64,000 nucleotides of DNA, taken from the NCBI RefSeq assembly GCF_000350225.1, contig NW_005178719.1, positions 140,175 to 204,174 of the forward strand, written 5' to 3'. A program made the position numbers and the translations under genes. Positions 29,594-39,915 of the stretch are shown piece by piece. Source of the DNA: Chondrus crispus (lineage: Eukaryota > Rhodophyta > Florideophyceae > Gigartinales > Gigartinaceae). Positions within the stretch are counted from its first letter, which is position 1. Each line of letters opens with the position of its first letter. The notes beneath the pieces were generated by a model that saw only the letters and a program-made list of their open reading frames with translations, searched no databases and was not told where the DNA came from.

Positions 29594-31768
29594 ATGATTA
29601 GGAGGCAGGCCCGCCGCCGAAGGGGCGTGGGCTACGGAGCAACGCCTTTCAGGCCGACAAATGCGCACAGTACCTCCACGGACATAATTCAGGGCGAAAC
29701 CCACTGGGGCGCCCCTCCGCCGCCGGGACGAATTCCGCGAACGGTGCCTATAAATACGGATGCGACGGCCTCCCTACCGCCTACAAGTCCGCCGCTCGAC
29801 CCCACGTCCTTCATCTCGGAACCCTCTCGAGCACCTCCGGCGCCTCCAGCTATGTCTCCTCTCGTGCCCGGGTCGGCGTCCCGCTGGGTCAACCCGGCAA
29901 AGGAGTACGACCATCGTCAGCGCCGCACCCCCGCCGAGGCTTCCCAACGTCCTTCCGTGGTGCCGTACCCGGTCGAACAGTACGTGGGCTGGTCCCATTG
30001 GTACTTTGACGCTCTCCGTTTTCAAGAAGTCTGTCAAGACGGAATCAGCCTCCCGAATGGGTATCGCCGAAGCAGGGACGAAGCGTGAACAGCTCGCTGG
30101 CGCCACCTACCCCTGACACCGAACGACCGGACGCGCACGCATGGACGGGCCGATCTATCCCATGTGCGTTGTTGGCCCGAAAGGGAGTATCAAATCCGTC
30201 TGCAGACCATCCTCTCCGGTCTTCAACATCTTCCGCGACCTGAGGACGTCGCCCCTGGCGGGAGTTTTCTCCCTGCGGGTGACAGCGTGCTCGGGCTCCT
30301 TGCCTTCGAGCCCCCGTATGACCGGTTATATTGGCTTCGCGATCGGCGCTGGTGGGGCGACAACTGTTCCGACGAGTCCCGTGTTCGGAATACGCAGTGG
30401 TTCTTCTATGGGTGGCATAATTTGGAATTCTTCGACATGCCTTCCCGACTCCGGCAGAACTACTACATCCGCGTGCCACCACAACCCTTCTATCGGGACG
30501 TCCCTCGGTCGCTCTGCGTGCCCACGCCAGCCGTTTTGGCGTATCACGGTAGTCCGGACCTTCAGAAGAGTCGCCTCCGTGCATGGCTTTGGCAGATCGT
30601 CGCCGTCGAGTGGGCCGTATCGTCCGTCATGGCCTTCCTTCACGCCGCCCGCTACGGGATTCAGATGAACGCCAAGAACCGTGACTGGCGTCTCTTCCAG
30701 GACCGCGGTATCGCTTCCCCTGTGGGTCGACTGATGCCTCTGCCTACCGGGCTTATTTCGTACGTCCGCGAGCTCGGCGTACAGAATATCGTCCGAGGAA
30801 CGGAATTCGACCCTCAGGAGACGGAGACGCTTTTGCGATACGCCGCCGAAACCGATTGGACGAAGACCCCGGGGTTCCTTTGGTACGACTATGAGACCGA
30901 CCGGTTCGCGCCTATGCCGCGTCACCCTGGTGGGCATGACGACGGCAAAGCATATCCCACTCGGGTCGTCCTTCCCGAGCCTCATCGCTCCCCCTGGCCG
31001 GTATTGGAAGTCGCCGATTATTACCCCCGAGGGAAAGGATTCGTTCCGGAGTGCTTTCATCCTCATGAGGCCGCCGCGGATGCCGCTCCGATTTTTCCTC
31101 CGAATAGTCGCGGGGCTGTCTCGGCCGTGGCGTCCCTATACGGGGGCGAGTCCGTCGCTGCGCCTCCCGAAGGAAGGGGACCGGACTATTCTGGCGACGA
31201 CGATGTTCCCTCTCCGGTACCGGTGGCTCCTCTGAGGTCCGTGCTGCCTCCCGACGACGGGGGTGGAGCGACCCAATCGGCCGCTGCGGTTGTGGAGGAC
31301 ATCGTTGAAGTTCCTGCCTCCAGCCCGCCTGCCGGTGCGACGGCTAGCTTCGTCGCCGCGAGGCCCGAACTCGTCCTGGAGACGTTCGACCAAGTGGACG
31401 TACCGCCCATTGTGGATGAAGACCTCAGGGCAGCTTGGCAAGAGTATCTTGAGAATGCCCAGACCTATGGGGCTGAACCGGCTGCTACGGTTCCGGCTAT
31501 CCTTCGTCAAGCGGCGACCCTCATACGGGACTCTCATACCCTTGAGCGTACCCGTTCGGCTCTGAATGAGGTTCAGTCTGCCCTTAGCGGGATTCTGCAG
31601 GCCCGCGTTCGGGACGTGACCGACGGCGCTATTTCGGACGTCCTTGTCCGGTTCGGGCTCGAGCCTGACCGTTCTGCCGGTAGCGGGGCCGACGGGGCCT
31701 CAGCCTCCAATTCTGCTGGCGCCCCTTCTCGTAAACGTCCTCGTCCGGGTACTCCTACCTCCAAATAA
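29594..31768 (+). pseudogene. Antisense accessory open frame between pol and 3' LTR (element 2)
   Basis: On the strand opposite to gag and pol, a frame of about 725 codons runs from ATG 29594 to the stop at 31766-31768, broken only by one in-frame TGA at 30086-30088. The part after the TGA is open for 560 codons. The first half is basic, then Pro/Ser-rich. The middle is rich in Trp, Tyr and Phe (YDRLYWLRDRRWWGDN; TQWFFYGWHNLEFFDM), as in a folded domain. The C-terminal part is acidic, then helical (RQAATLIRDSHTLERTRSAL), and it ends with a nuclear-localisation-like RKRPRPG. I recognise no family. Some plant Ty3/gypsy elements carry an antisense frame at this position; whether this one is related is unknown. 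An intron could replace the TGA. Confidence 0.65.
29749..29756 (+). promoter_or_regulatory. TATA-box-like TATAAATA near the antisense frame
   Basis: TATAAATA faces the antisense frame and lies inside its first 60 codons, about 100 bases before an in-frame ATG at about 29852. If it is a promoter, translation would begin at the later ATG and the basic N-terminus would be untranslated. Confidence 0.35.
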
Positions 31769-32592
31769 ACTGCCTTCGCATTTCTTTCGTCCTCCTCGCG
31801 GTTGTCTTCCTTCGTACGCTCTCCCGTACAGGGTTTCTTCCAGCCGCAATCGTCGTCGCTGCGTCCATGATGGGTCGTTCGTGCGTCACTGATATCCATG
31901 TGGGGTCGGGACTTCGCCTTCGTTAGGCTAGGGACTGCCCGATCGGGTTTTTCCTTCGCACTAAAAATCGGCCTTTTTGCCAGTAAAACGTGCCTGGTTT
32001 TCTCGTCTTCGAGGCTTGTCCTTGTAAATTAACGAGCTCCCATTGGACGTTCCCTCAAATCTTCGTGCCTCAAACCGCCTCCTTGAACCGCCACCAATAT
32101 CCTTTTGGGCGTTCCCATTGGGCATTACCATTTTTTGGTCGATTTTTTTCACGTAGCGTGCTCCACTCTCGTCCACCAGCTTACCTCTGACGCGACCTTC
32201 GGAGGCGGAATTTTGGAGTTTGTCGCCCTCCCTGGGATGACCGCTGCGTCAGCTTGCTCGCATCCTTTCCCCTTTTGCTGCTCTAGTCTTCGGCGCCGTC
32301 CCGACCGCGTCTCAATTAGTTTTCCCAGAGGGGTCTGCTCTCGTCATGGGGACCTTCCTAACGTGGTCTCGATTGGGTTTTCCCTGAGGGCTCCGGCCGT
32401 GGGGACATGCAATCCCGGACGGGTCTTTCTCGGCCCTAATTGTCCGTCTTGTCGGTCTTTCGCCGTTCTCCCGACAGGGTTTACAGGTATATCCCAAGCG
32501 GGTTGGCTGGCCTATTTGGGCTCCTGCACAGTTCCGAATCTCACTTTAAAAATTCGGAAGCCTTACCCCTCTTCTTGGACTGACCGTCTCGG
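31769..32592. other. Spacer between antisense frame and pol (element 2)
   Basis: Pyrimidine-rich on the plus strand. I see no gene, only the short overlapping frames expected by chance. It separates two convergent reading frames. Confidence 0.6.
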
Positions 32593-35500
32593 TCAGTGTC
32601 TAGCTCGGTATCGGCGGATGAAGTTCTCTGGGAGGTTATCCGCTCGCTCCCAGGTGTCCTCTTTGGGGCTATAGCCGAACCATCGGACGTGATAAAGTAG
32701 GGAGCCGTCGTCCGCCTCGCCATGGGCGACGATGCGGTCTATGGCGTGCTCTGTATCCGCTTCGGCCTCAGCGGGGTCCTGATGGACGGGGACCTCGCTG
32801 TCCGGGTCGATGGAGACCGTCGGGGTGGTCCGTGATACGGAGGCCCTTTCGGGTGGTGTGGTTCCGCTTGCCGGGGGTATCGCCATGGGCGTCGACCTTA
32901 CGGACGAGGGGGCCTTCGGGACGGAGGGTTGCGGCACCTTTGTCACACGGTTTATGGATACTGCATCCAAGAGACCGTTGCGCTCAATCGTGACCGTGTC
33001 TCCGCCCACTGGCGCCTTTATGACCCTATAGGGACCTGTCGTTTTAGGAAGGAGTTTCCGGTGGCCGTCCTCATTCTCGAGCGGCGTCGCAGAAAAATCC
33101 GGGGGTCTGTCGAGAAAGACCTCCTGTCCGACCTCGAAGGAGGGTAACGTCCTTACGGCCTTGTCGAAATTTCTCTTGTACTGTGCTTGGGCGTGTGTCA
33201 ACTTGGTACCCGCGCGGGAGAGAATCTTCCGCACCCGCTGTAGGGTGATTGGCTTCATTTGTGCCGATGTCGGTTCACTCCCATTTGGGGACGGTATGGC
33301 GCTAGAAGGAGCTTGGACCGATATCCCTGGTGGGTGCCGTGTCAAGATGAGGTCAAAGGGGGTCGTACTCGTAGACTTGTGGACTTGCATATTGTACGCG
33401 TACGTCAGGGGTTGTACGTAATCGTCCCAGTCCCGTTGGTGTTCGGAGACGTAATGCCTCAATCGGGTCGCCAACGTCCGGTTGAACCTCTCGGCCTGAC
33501 CGTTAGTTTGCGGATGATAGGCCGTCGTGAGCACGTGCCGAATTCCGAGAGGGCCGCATACAGCTTCGAAGAATTTAGCTGTGAACTGGGGTCCGTTGTC
33601 GGTCAGTAGTGTATCCGGCATGCCATACGGGTACACCCACGCGTCAAGGAAGGTCTGGGCAACCTGCTGAGCTTGAGTCGTCCGAAGGGGTATAGCGCGG
33701 CACAGCTTAGTAAAGCGGTCCGTGATGACCAATTTGTGGCGGTTCCCGTGTGGGGTTTTTGGCAAGGGTCCATACAGGTCCATGGCGACGAATTCTAGCG
33801 GCCCGGCGGCGGGGAACAACGTTAGCTTCTTCTGCTGGCTGTATTGCGTTCCTCTCACGCGGGCGCACGACCGGCAGTCGGCGACCGTCTGTTGGACGTC
33901 CGAAGCCATATGAGGCCAGTAGTACAGACGCCTCATTGTCTCGTACATCTTGCTCGTGCCGGGGTGTCCCTGTAATCTCGGGTAATGACTCAAGAAGGAG
34001 ATTCTCGCCCTCAGGGACGCCGGGACCACGATCTGTATACTCCCATCCAAGGGTGCACGCCGGCACAGGAGGCCGTGTTGATTGACCTCGAACTGCGTTC
34101 CCGATTTCCCGACCTCTTCCATCATGGCCTTACAATACGAGTCTGTCTTCTGCTCCCTAATTAGGTCGTCTTGCATCACGGGCAATATCTCGGCATCATC
34201 ATGCGCAAGAATCATCACGTCCGGGTTGCCGGGATAACGAGGTGTCACGCCCTCGGAGGACAGTGGATCTCCTTGTACGTCTTCGTCTACCACGTAGCAA
34301 GGTATTTCATCCCTCAGGGTCGAAGTATCCAATCCGGTCGTCTCCAGCCGCCAGAGAGCGTCGGCTGCCTGGTGTTTAATCCCGGCACGGTGTTCGACTA
34401 TGAAGTCGTATTCCGATAACCGGAGGCGACAGCGGGCTAGTCGTCCCTTGGCATCGGCTAGGTTCAGGACCCACCTCAGGGAATCGTGGTCCGTTCGAAC
34501 GGTAAATCTTTGTCCCTCCAGGTACGGCCGCAGGAGGAGAATAGCCCAAACAATGGCCAAACATTCCTTTTCCGTCGTAGTGTAGTCGCGCTCCTGCTTC
34601 GTCAGGGCTCGACTCCAATACCTAATTGGGACGTAAACAGGACCCTCTTGGTCCTGCAGGAGAGTGCATCCCACCTGATGGTCACATGCGTCTGTGTCCA
34701 ATTTGTAGCCCCCTTTCTGCTTGGGCAGTGCTAGGATTGGAGGTGACGTGAGACGACGTTTCAGCTCCTCGAACGCCTCGTGTTCTTCGTCCGTGAGGTC
34801 GCCGAATTTTGCGGGCTGTCCTTTCTCGAGTTTGCGATTCAAGGGGGTTGCAATGCGTGCAAAGTTTGGCACAAAGCGCCGGAATACGTTACAGAGACCG
34901 ATAAAGGAACGGATTCCCGTCTGGGTTGTCGCCGCCTCGGCCTGCCGGATTGCTTCGCACGTTCGTGAGCTCACCTCCAACTTTCCAGGTCGAATAACGT
35001 GACCCAGATAGTCCACCGAGGTTGAAAGAAATGGCACTTGGGGAGTTTGAGGGACACTCCCGCATCTTTTAACATCCCCAAGATCGTCCTCATGTGGGTG
35101 AAGTGCTCCTGTAAGGTCTTGGAGTATACGATAACGTCGTCGAGATACACCAACGCGTATTGCCATCCAACCCGTGACAGGATAATGTCCACCGCCCTTT
35201 GGGAAGTCGCTGGGGCGTTCTTGAGACCAAACGGCATCCGGATGAATCGGTACAACCCCATATGGGACGTGAACGTCGTCTTATCCTTGTCAGCTTCATC
35301 CACCTCGACTTGCCAGTACCCGCTGTTGCAGTCGAGGGTGGAGAAGATGGTGGCGTCCCCAAGGGAGTCAATGCATTCGTCCATCCGCGGAATGGGGTAG
35401 GAGTCCCGACGGGTCAACGCATTGAGGCGCCGGTAGTCCACACAAAAGCGTAGGGTGCCGTCTTTCTTTGGCACCAGGACTACGGGGCTAGCCCATTCTG

Positions 35501-36728
35501 AGCTGGATGGCTCAATGACCCCCTCTTTTAACATCCGCTCAATCTCGGTCTTCTCGACGGCTCTGGCTCGATGCCCCGCCCGATAAGGGGGCTGATAAAC
35601 AGGCCGGGCGCCATCCTCGAGGTCTATCCGATGCTTGGCGCTCGCTATGGTCCCCAATCGCCCGGACCACATGTCTTCGAACTCCCGTAACAGGTCCACA
35701 ATTCGGGTCCTATGGGTCTGGTATTCGGCGCCTATCTCTAGCTGCTCCGTCCAGTGATCCGGTCGACTACTTCGCTCCTCACCAACTTTTCCTTCTTCCC
35801 GTCCCGGCGAGGGCGGACCACCAAAGGGGTCGAGGCCCAGCTCTTGAGCCTGTTCGGACGTTATCGTCAGCACCGCTTGGGGAGCCGGTAATGCGAGCCC
35901 CATGACAGCTCCCTTCGGAATCCGTACCGGCCGATCACGGAAATTGCTCATGCGGACCCAAAACGGGAGCCCTGTGGGCTCCATTACCCCGTTCGCCATC
36001 AGGCTGAGGTTCTTCTTAACCGTTTTCGGGTGACACTGGAGGAACACCAGGCCTCTTGTCTCGGTGTTTACCAATACCGGCGCTTGTGACATCGGTGGCA
36101 GCACAATCAGCTTAGCCACCCGCACCTTGTTGGATCTCGTCCGTGTCGGCAGGTTCCCCATAGTTTTCCGATTCCCTTCGGGCCCCGGGACGCTCCCCAG
36201 CAGGGTCACACTTCCTCCATTGCGGAAAACAACTGGCCTCTCTTTTGGCAAGATGCCCCTCACATGGCGATCGATAAACTCCGTCCCCAAAATGGCGCTC
36301 ACCGCTAGGTTGCTCGCCACTAAAAAATGCGTCCTCGTGGTCATATCTCCAATTCGGACGTGTAGCACCACCACCCCGCTAAGAGCCATTGCATTCTTCG
36401 AAGCGTCCGTTACCCGTGGGGTCGGATTTCTCGCCGCGTTCTCTCTCCAATTCGGGGGAAGGACGCGCTCGTGGATAATGTTAGGGCCGGCTCCAGTGTC
36501 TAGGACACCCCTGATAGGAAACATAACCGTCGGTCGGCATCCGACTGACAGGTCTAATTTATAGTTCTCCTTTCTCAGGACGCAAACCGGGTCTCTTGCT
36601 ACATTATTACCACGAGGCTTTCCCTTCTGCCGGTGCCGGTGTGTCCTTCGGGTCGAGGGTGCTCCCCTCCGGACGAGGCTCGGTTTAAGGGAGACAGAAG
36701 CCTCTACGCTGCCTCCCTGTCGTTTCCG
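32593..36728 (-). pseudogene. pol: Pol polyprotein with chromodomain, one frameshift (element 2)
   Basis: The frame overlaps the end of gag in -1 register. It has a protease with canonical DTGAG, a reverse transcriptase with YLDD at 35136-35147, an RNase H (LDTDACDHQVG), and an integrase with zinc finger and D-D-35-E core (VAMDLYG, LTDNGPQF, NGQAERFNR). A GPY module (TTGPYRVIK) and a C-terminal chromodomain (YHVRWFGYSPKEDTWE) follow. At 35015-35023 the frame changes by one base just after CHFFQP. Comparison with element 1 shows that one base is missing there, between reverse transcriptase and RNase H. Everything on both sides is intact. Confidence 0.95.
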
Positions 36729-38887
36729 GGTCTCCTTCCGTGGGCGCCGCCGGAATACGCGCCCGGTTCGATATTCTGGGTCCCCTGCGGGGCCCCCGGA
36801 AAGGGGGTTGTCCGGAAACTCGGTGACGAATTCGCCCTTGGTGAGCTACGAGCCCGTCCCCCAGGGCTGTAATTCCTCTGGGTGCGTCTCTGTTGGAAGT
36901 TTGTCTCCCGTTGGGCTAAAATCCGAGCTCGGACGTCCGGCGACATCCCATGACAGCAGGGTCTCTCCCGCGAAAGGCAGAGGCGGCAGGGCGTTCCGCT
37001 GCTCGCGTCCTGCTGAGGCGGCTCCCAACGCCGGGCGTCTCCTCCCCGAGGGGGTGTATTTGGCTTGGGCCACATACTGCTCCCACCGTCTGGTGCCGTC
37101 GAACCCGGAGAGGCTGTGAAGTACGTCGTGCGTGTCCCTGGGGGCGAGGGGAACGCGGCCGTCTCGACGGCCATCGCGAGCGGGCGCTCCGAGAAAACAT
37201 CCACTTCCTCGAGGGGACCCGGTTCGGACGATTCTTCTGAGAGGAGCAGGCTACGCTGCTGGCTTCCTGTCCGGTGGCCCGAGCGGTCCCGGCTCCCTGC
37301 GGTTGCCGGGTAATTCCTTCCGCCCCGGTAGGCCGTCCCCATGCCCTCGGCGTACTGCGTTAGCTCCGTAAAAGCTATGCGGGGATGCGTCGTGAGGTGG
37401 TGACGCACCTGCGTACGAATTGCCGGGAGGAGGCCCTCTGCGAAGAGCGACTTGAGCCGATTATCGGAAAAGACATTTCCACAGCGGAGGGCTTTTCTCC
37501 AGAGACGGTCGCCATACTCCGTCTCGGACATCCCCGAACTCTGTATAAAGTTCGTTACCTCGGCGTAGGCTTCTGCGATGACTTCATTCGTCGCGTATCT
37601 CCTGAGGAGGTAATTGACGACCTCCGGATAGGACGACAACAGTTCGTCCCTACGGGCGTCGGCTACACCAGACTCCCCCACGATACGGGTCTGCACCTCT
37701 GCCAGGGCCGTGCCAGTCATGAAGAACTGGAAGCACCAGAGGGCCGCTCCCTCATGCACGCCGTTCTGATTGCACGCCGCCGTAAACCTGGAGAGGAAAT
37801 TTAGCACCGCAATCGGGTCGTCTCCACTGAAGGTCACGCCCTTCATCTGAAGAGTCATCCGCTTCCCGGGCCTCGAAACCGTGCTGGCAACTTTGGCGTT
37901 GTATCGTCCCGAACGGTTGTGCAGCCGATACCGGCGGTAATCCATGACCTTTTTAAAGAGGTCGTTTAGGGGGCGAATCCGACGCACATGCCTCACGTCT
38001 ACTTCGAAATCGTCCCCAGAGGAGTCTGTTTCGTCCCTCGTGGCATCACTAGCTTCCGATCCGTCGGTCTCGTATCCCTTGCTCTTGGTCTTTCTCCGGT
38101 ACTTCTGCGTCGGCAGCACTACGCGACCGGCCCCGGGCGGAAACGCGGGTGGCTGTCCCATCTCTCGGGCTTGAAGTCGGCCATCGCGCTCTTCTCCATC
38201 CCACGGGGTCTCAGGTCCCATATGAGGGTATTGCGGCCGCGCGTTCCCAAGCATCAGCGACGGCGGTAATACGTCCGTTGCCGCCAACGGCAGTCGCTCC
38301 GCCGGCGGCGCTCGAGCGCGCACCTCTGCCCGGGTAACGTCCCCCACGGTTGACGTGATCGTGTCCCAAAAGGGGCCGCGTCCGACTACGTCGTCCACGG
38401 CGCTCCTGACGAGGGTCCGGCTGTGATCCTCAACGATCTTTCGGAGCGTGCTTGTCAATTGCGCCTCCACGGCAGCCGGGATTCGCTTGTCCAGCTCGGC
38501 CGTCAACCACGTGTTTAGGGCCCCCCGCTGGGTCAGGTCCCCTAGGTCCGGGTGGGCCTCTAAGGCGTCTCCGTGGATCGTCATCCTATTTGGACGTTCG
38601 TCGCCGATTATGGCGGGGGTCGGCTCGCTCTCTCCGCGTTGTCGGCCTTCGAGGGGCCCCTCCGCCGGCGTCAGTGGTAATGCCGCTCTGGTCTGCGATC
38701 GCGTCCTTGCGCGGGCCAAGCGCTCCACATGCGCCGCTCGTGCCTCGGCGCTTCTAACGGAGCCCACGTTCTCTGTCGAGCCGTCCGTGCGACTTGGTTC
38801 GCCCAGCTGGGACCGATTTACTGACTCGTCATCCCTTCCGTCTCGGGGGAAGCCCCCCTGCGATCTCGCGTCTTCTCGTCCACTCAT
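36704..38887 (-). CDS. gag: Gag polyprotein (element 2)
   Basis: 727 codons from ATG 38887, uninterrupted. The N-terminal third is charged. The central part (VLNFLSRFTAACNQNGVHEG; ALWCFQFFMTG) has capsid-like helices. Near the C-terminus, where element 1 has a standard zinc knuckle, this protein reads CRLCLSRERPCCHGM, which does not fit CX2CX4HX4C. It may bind nucleic acid through its Arg-rich tail or a CCCH variant. The last codons overlap pol in the -1 frame. Confidence 0.93.
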   Translation of the reverse strand: MSGREDARSQGGFPRDGRDDESVNRSQLGEPSRTDGSTENVGSVRSAEARAAHVERLARARTRSQTRAALPLTPAEGPLEGRQRGESEPTPAIIGDERPNRMTIHGDALEAHPDLGDLTQRGALNTWLTAELDKRIPAAVEAQLTSTLRKIVEDHSRTLVRSAVDDVVGRGPFWDTITSTVGDVTRAEVRARAPPAERLPLAATDVLPPSLMLGNARPQYPHMGPETPWDGEERDGRLQAREMGQPPAFPPGAGRVVLPTQKYRRKTKSKGYETDGSEASDATRDETDSSGDDFEVDVRHVRRIRPLNDLFKKVMDYRRYRLHNRSGRYNAKVASTVSRPGKRMTLQMKGVTFSGDDPIAVLNFLSRFTAACNQNGVHEGAALWCFQFFMTGTALAEVQTRIVGESGVADARRDELLSSYPEVVNYLLRRYATNEVIAEAYAEVTNFIQSSGMSETEYGDRLWRKALRCGNVFSDNRLKSLFAEGLLPAIRTQVRHHLTTHPRIAFTELTQYAEGMGTAYRGGRNYPATAGSRDRSGHRTGSQQRSLLLSEESSEPGPLEEVDVFSERPLAMAVETAAFPSPPGTRTTYFTASPGSTAPDGGSSMWPKPNTPPRGGDARRWEPPQQDASSGTPCRLCLSRERPCCHGMSPDVRARILAQRETNFQQRRTQRNYSPGGRARSSPRANSSPSFRTTPFPGAPQGTQNIEPGAYSGGAHGRRPGNDREAA
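36722..36728 (-). promoter_or_regulatory. Candidate -1 frameshift heptamer (element 2)
   Basis: In gag frame the bases are C GGA AAC, seven codons before the gag stop. The -1 frame is open far on both sides, so this site is only one of several possibilities. It is picked because it ends in AAC like the constrained site of element 1. Confidence 0.35.
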
Positions 38888-38971
38888 CTTGAAACGAGGC
38901 GGTGATTCTCGATCCCTTCCAATCCCAGTCGTCCGATTCGGAGATCAATAAAAGAATCCTAGAAATAGATT

Positions 38972-38989
38972 TTCTAGGTCGGGAGACCA
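38972..38989 (-). other. tRNA primer-binding site (element 2)
   Basis: The minus strand reads TGGTCTCCCGACCTAGAA, starting two bases inside the 5' LTR border. It is identical over 18 bases to the site of element 1. Confidence 0.88.
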
Positions 38990-38991
38990 GT

Positions 38992-39766
38992 TGTAATAAT
39001 ATGGATCCTTCCAGTTCGGTTTTTACCCCGTCACGGAGGGGGTGTCCACGGCAGCGGTAATATTACAACACCACCAACCTCTCTTTGAGGGCGGCGGTTA
39101 TGACTCCGGTAAACGGACGAGTGGAATTGCGACCTCGGAGGGGATAGGGCTCAATGGGCATACGCTTCCACCAAGCGGTGGAACGACCAAACGGGGGAGC
39201 GTGTGCTTCCGGCCCTCAAGAATAACCCGTACGGGACGATCTGCCTCTTTCTCCTAAGTTCTCGCCCAGGGGGTCGCTACCCCCTTCTACTCTGGGAGCG
39301 TACTGCCCCCGCCCCTAAGTACGTCGACCTCCGGCGGCCGGCAGTACTGTAGTGATCCACTTCTACTTTGGATCACTACAGTGGAGTACCTCTACTGTAA
39401 TCCACCGGGGAGTGACCTGTACAGCGGCACACGTGGCGGTACTCCTGCCACCTGTACTCGCAGGAAGAGCGCGCACCACGTGTGCTAGCTGGGACTCCCC
39501 CGGCTGACACTCCCATTACACTAATTTCTACGCCCCTACAGTAGGACCTACTAGTCTACTGTACCCGATCGGGACGTTATACGTACGGCGGTACACGTGG
39601 CCATTCCGCCGCCACCTGTCACCCGTGGCGGTACGTGCACCCCGTGTACAAGCTGAATTCTAAATCCCCTAATCCCCTGCGTTTCCAGTATCGTCTGATC
39701 ACCCCTACGGGATCTCCCTCCGGGTCGTTACGTTTACCGACACCGGCCGGTACCCGTTCTCCCACA
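38992..39766 (-). repeat. 5' LTR of element 2
   Basis: 775 bp, same length as the copy at 28385-29159, with seven substitutions. It is bordered inside by the primer-binding site and outside by the AATGG duplication. Confidence 0.96.
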
Positions 39767-39915
39767 AATGGTAACTAATTAACTAAATAAAATAAAATAA
39801 TTACAAATTAAAACTATGCAATTATTCACACGTGTGTCCCCATCCCTGACTATTTTTCATATCCAATTAATTTCCTTTCGTTTCACCCCCCTGTAGACCC
39901 CCATATTGCACTATA
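39767..39915 (-). mobile_element. LTR-like unit, copy A-right, distal part
   Basis: The segment continues the interrupted unit of 27490-28384. After the duplicated AATGG it matches, in reverse, the first 150 bases of 10088-11123, through the AT-rich block and the GGGGGTGAAA motif, and ends ATTGCACTATA. Total unit length without element 2 is about 1.04 kb. Confidence 0.85.

Larger units (their letters stand above)
28385..39766 (-). mobile_element. Complete Ty3/gypsy chromovirus, element 2, with target duplication AATGG
   Basis: An 11,382-bp minus-strand insertion bounded by two 775-bp LTRs (TG...CA) that differ at seven positions by my count, about 99.1 percent identity. The target duplication AATGG (28380-28384 and 39767-39771) is perfect. 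Order in its own direction: LTR, primer site, gag, pol with chromodomain, about 0.8 kb, an antisense open frame, polypurine tract, LTR. It lies inside an LTR-like unit, so it is the younger insertion. Gag is open, pol has one frameshift and the antisense frame has one TGA, so this copy is probably not autonomous in spite of its recent arrival. Confidence 0.97.
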
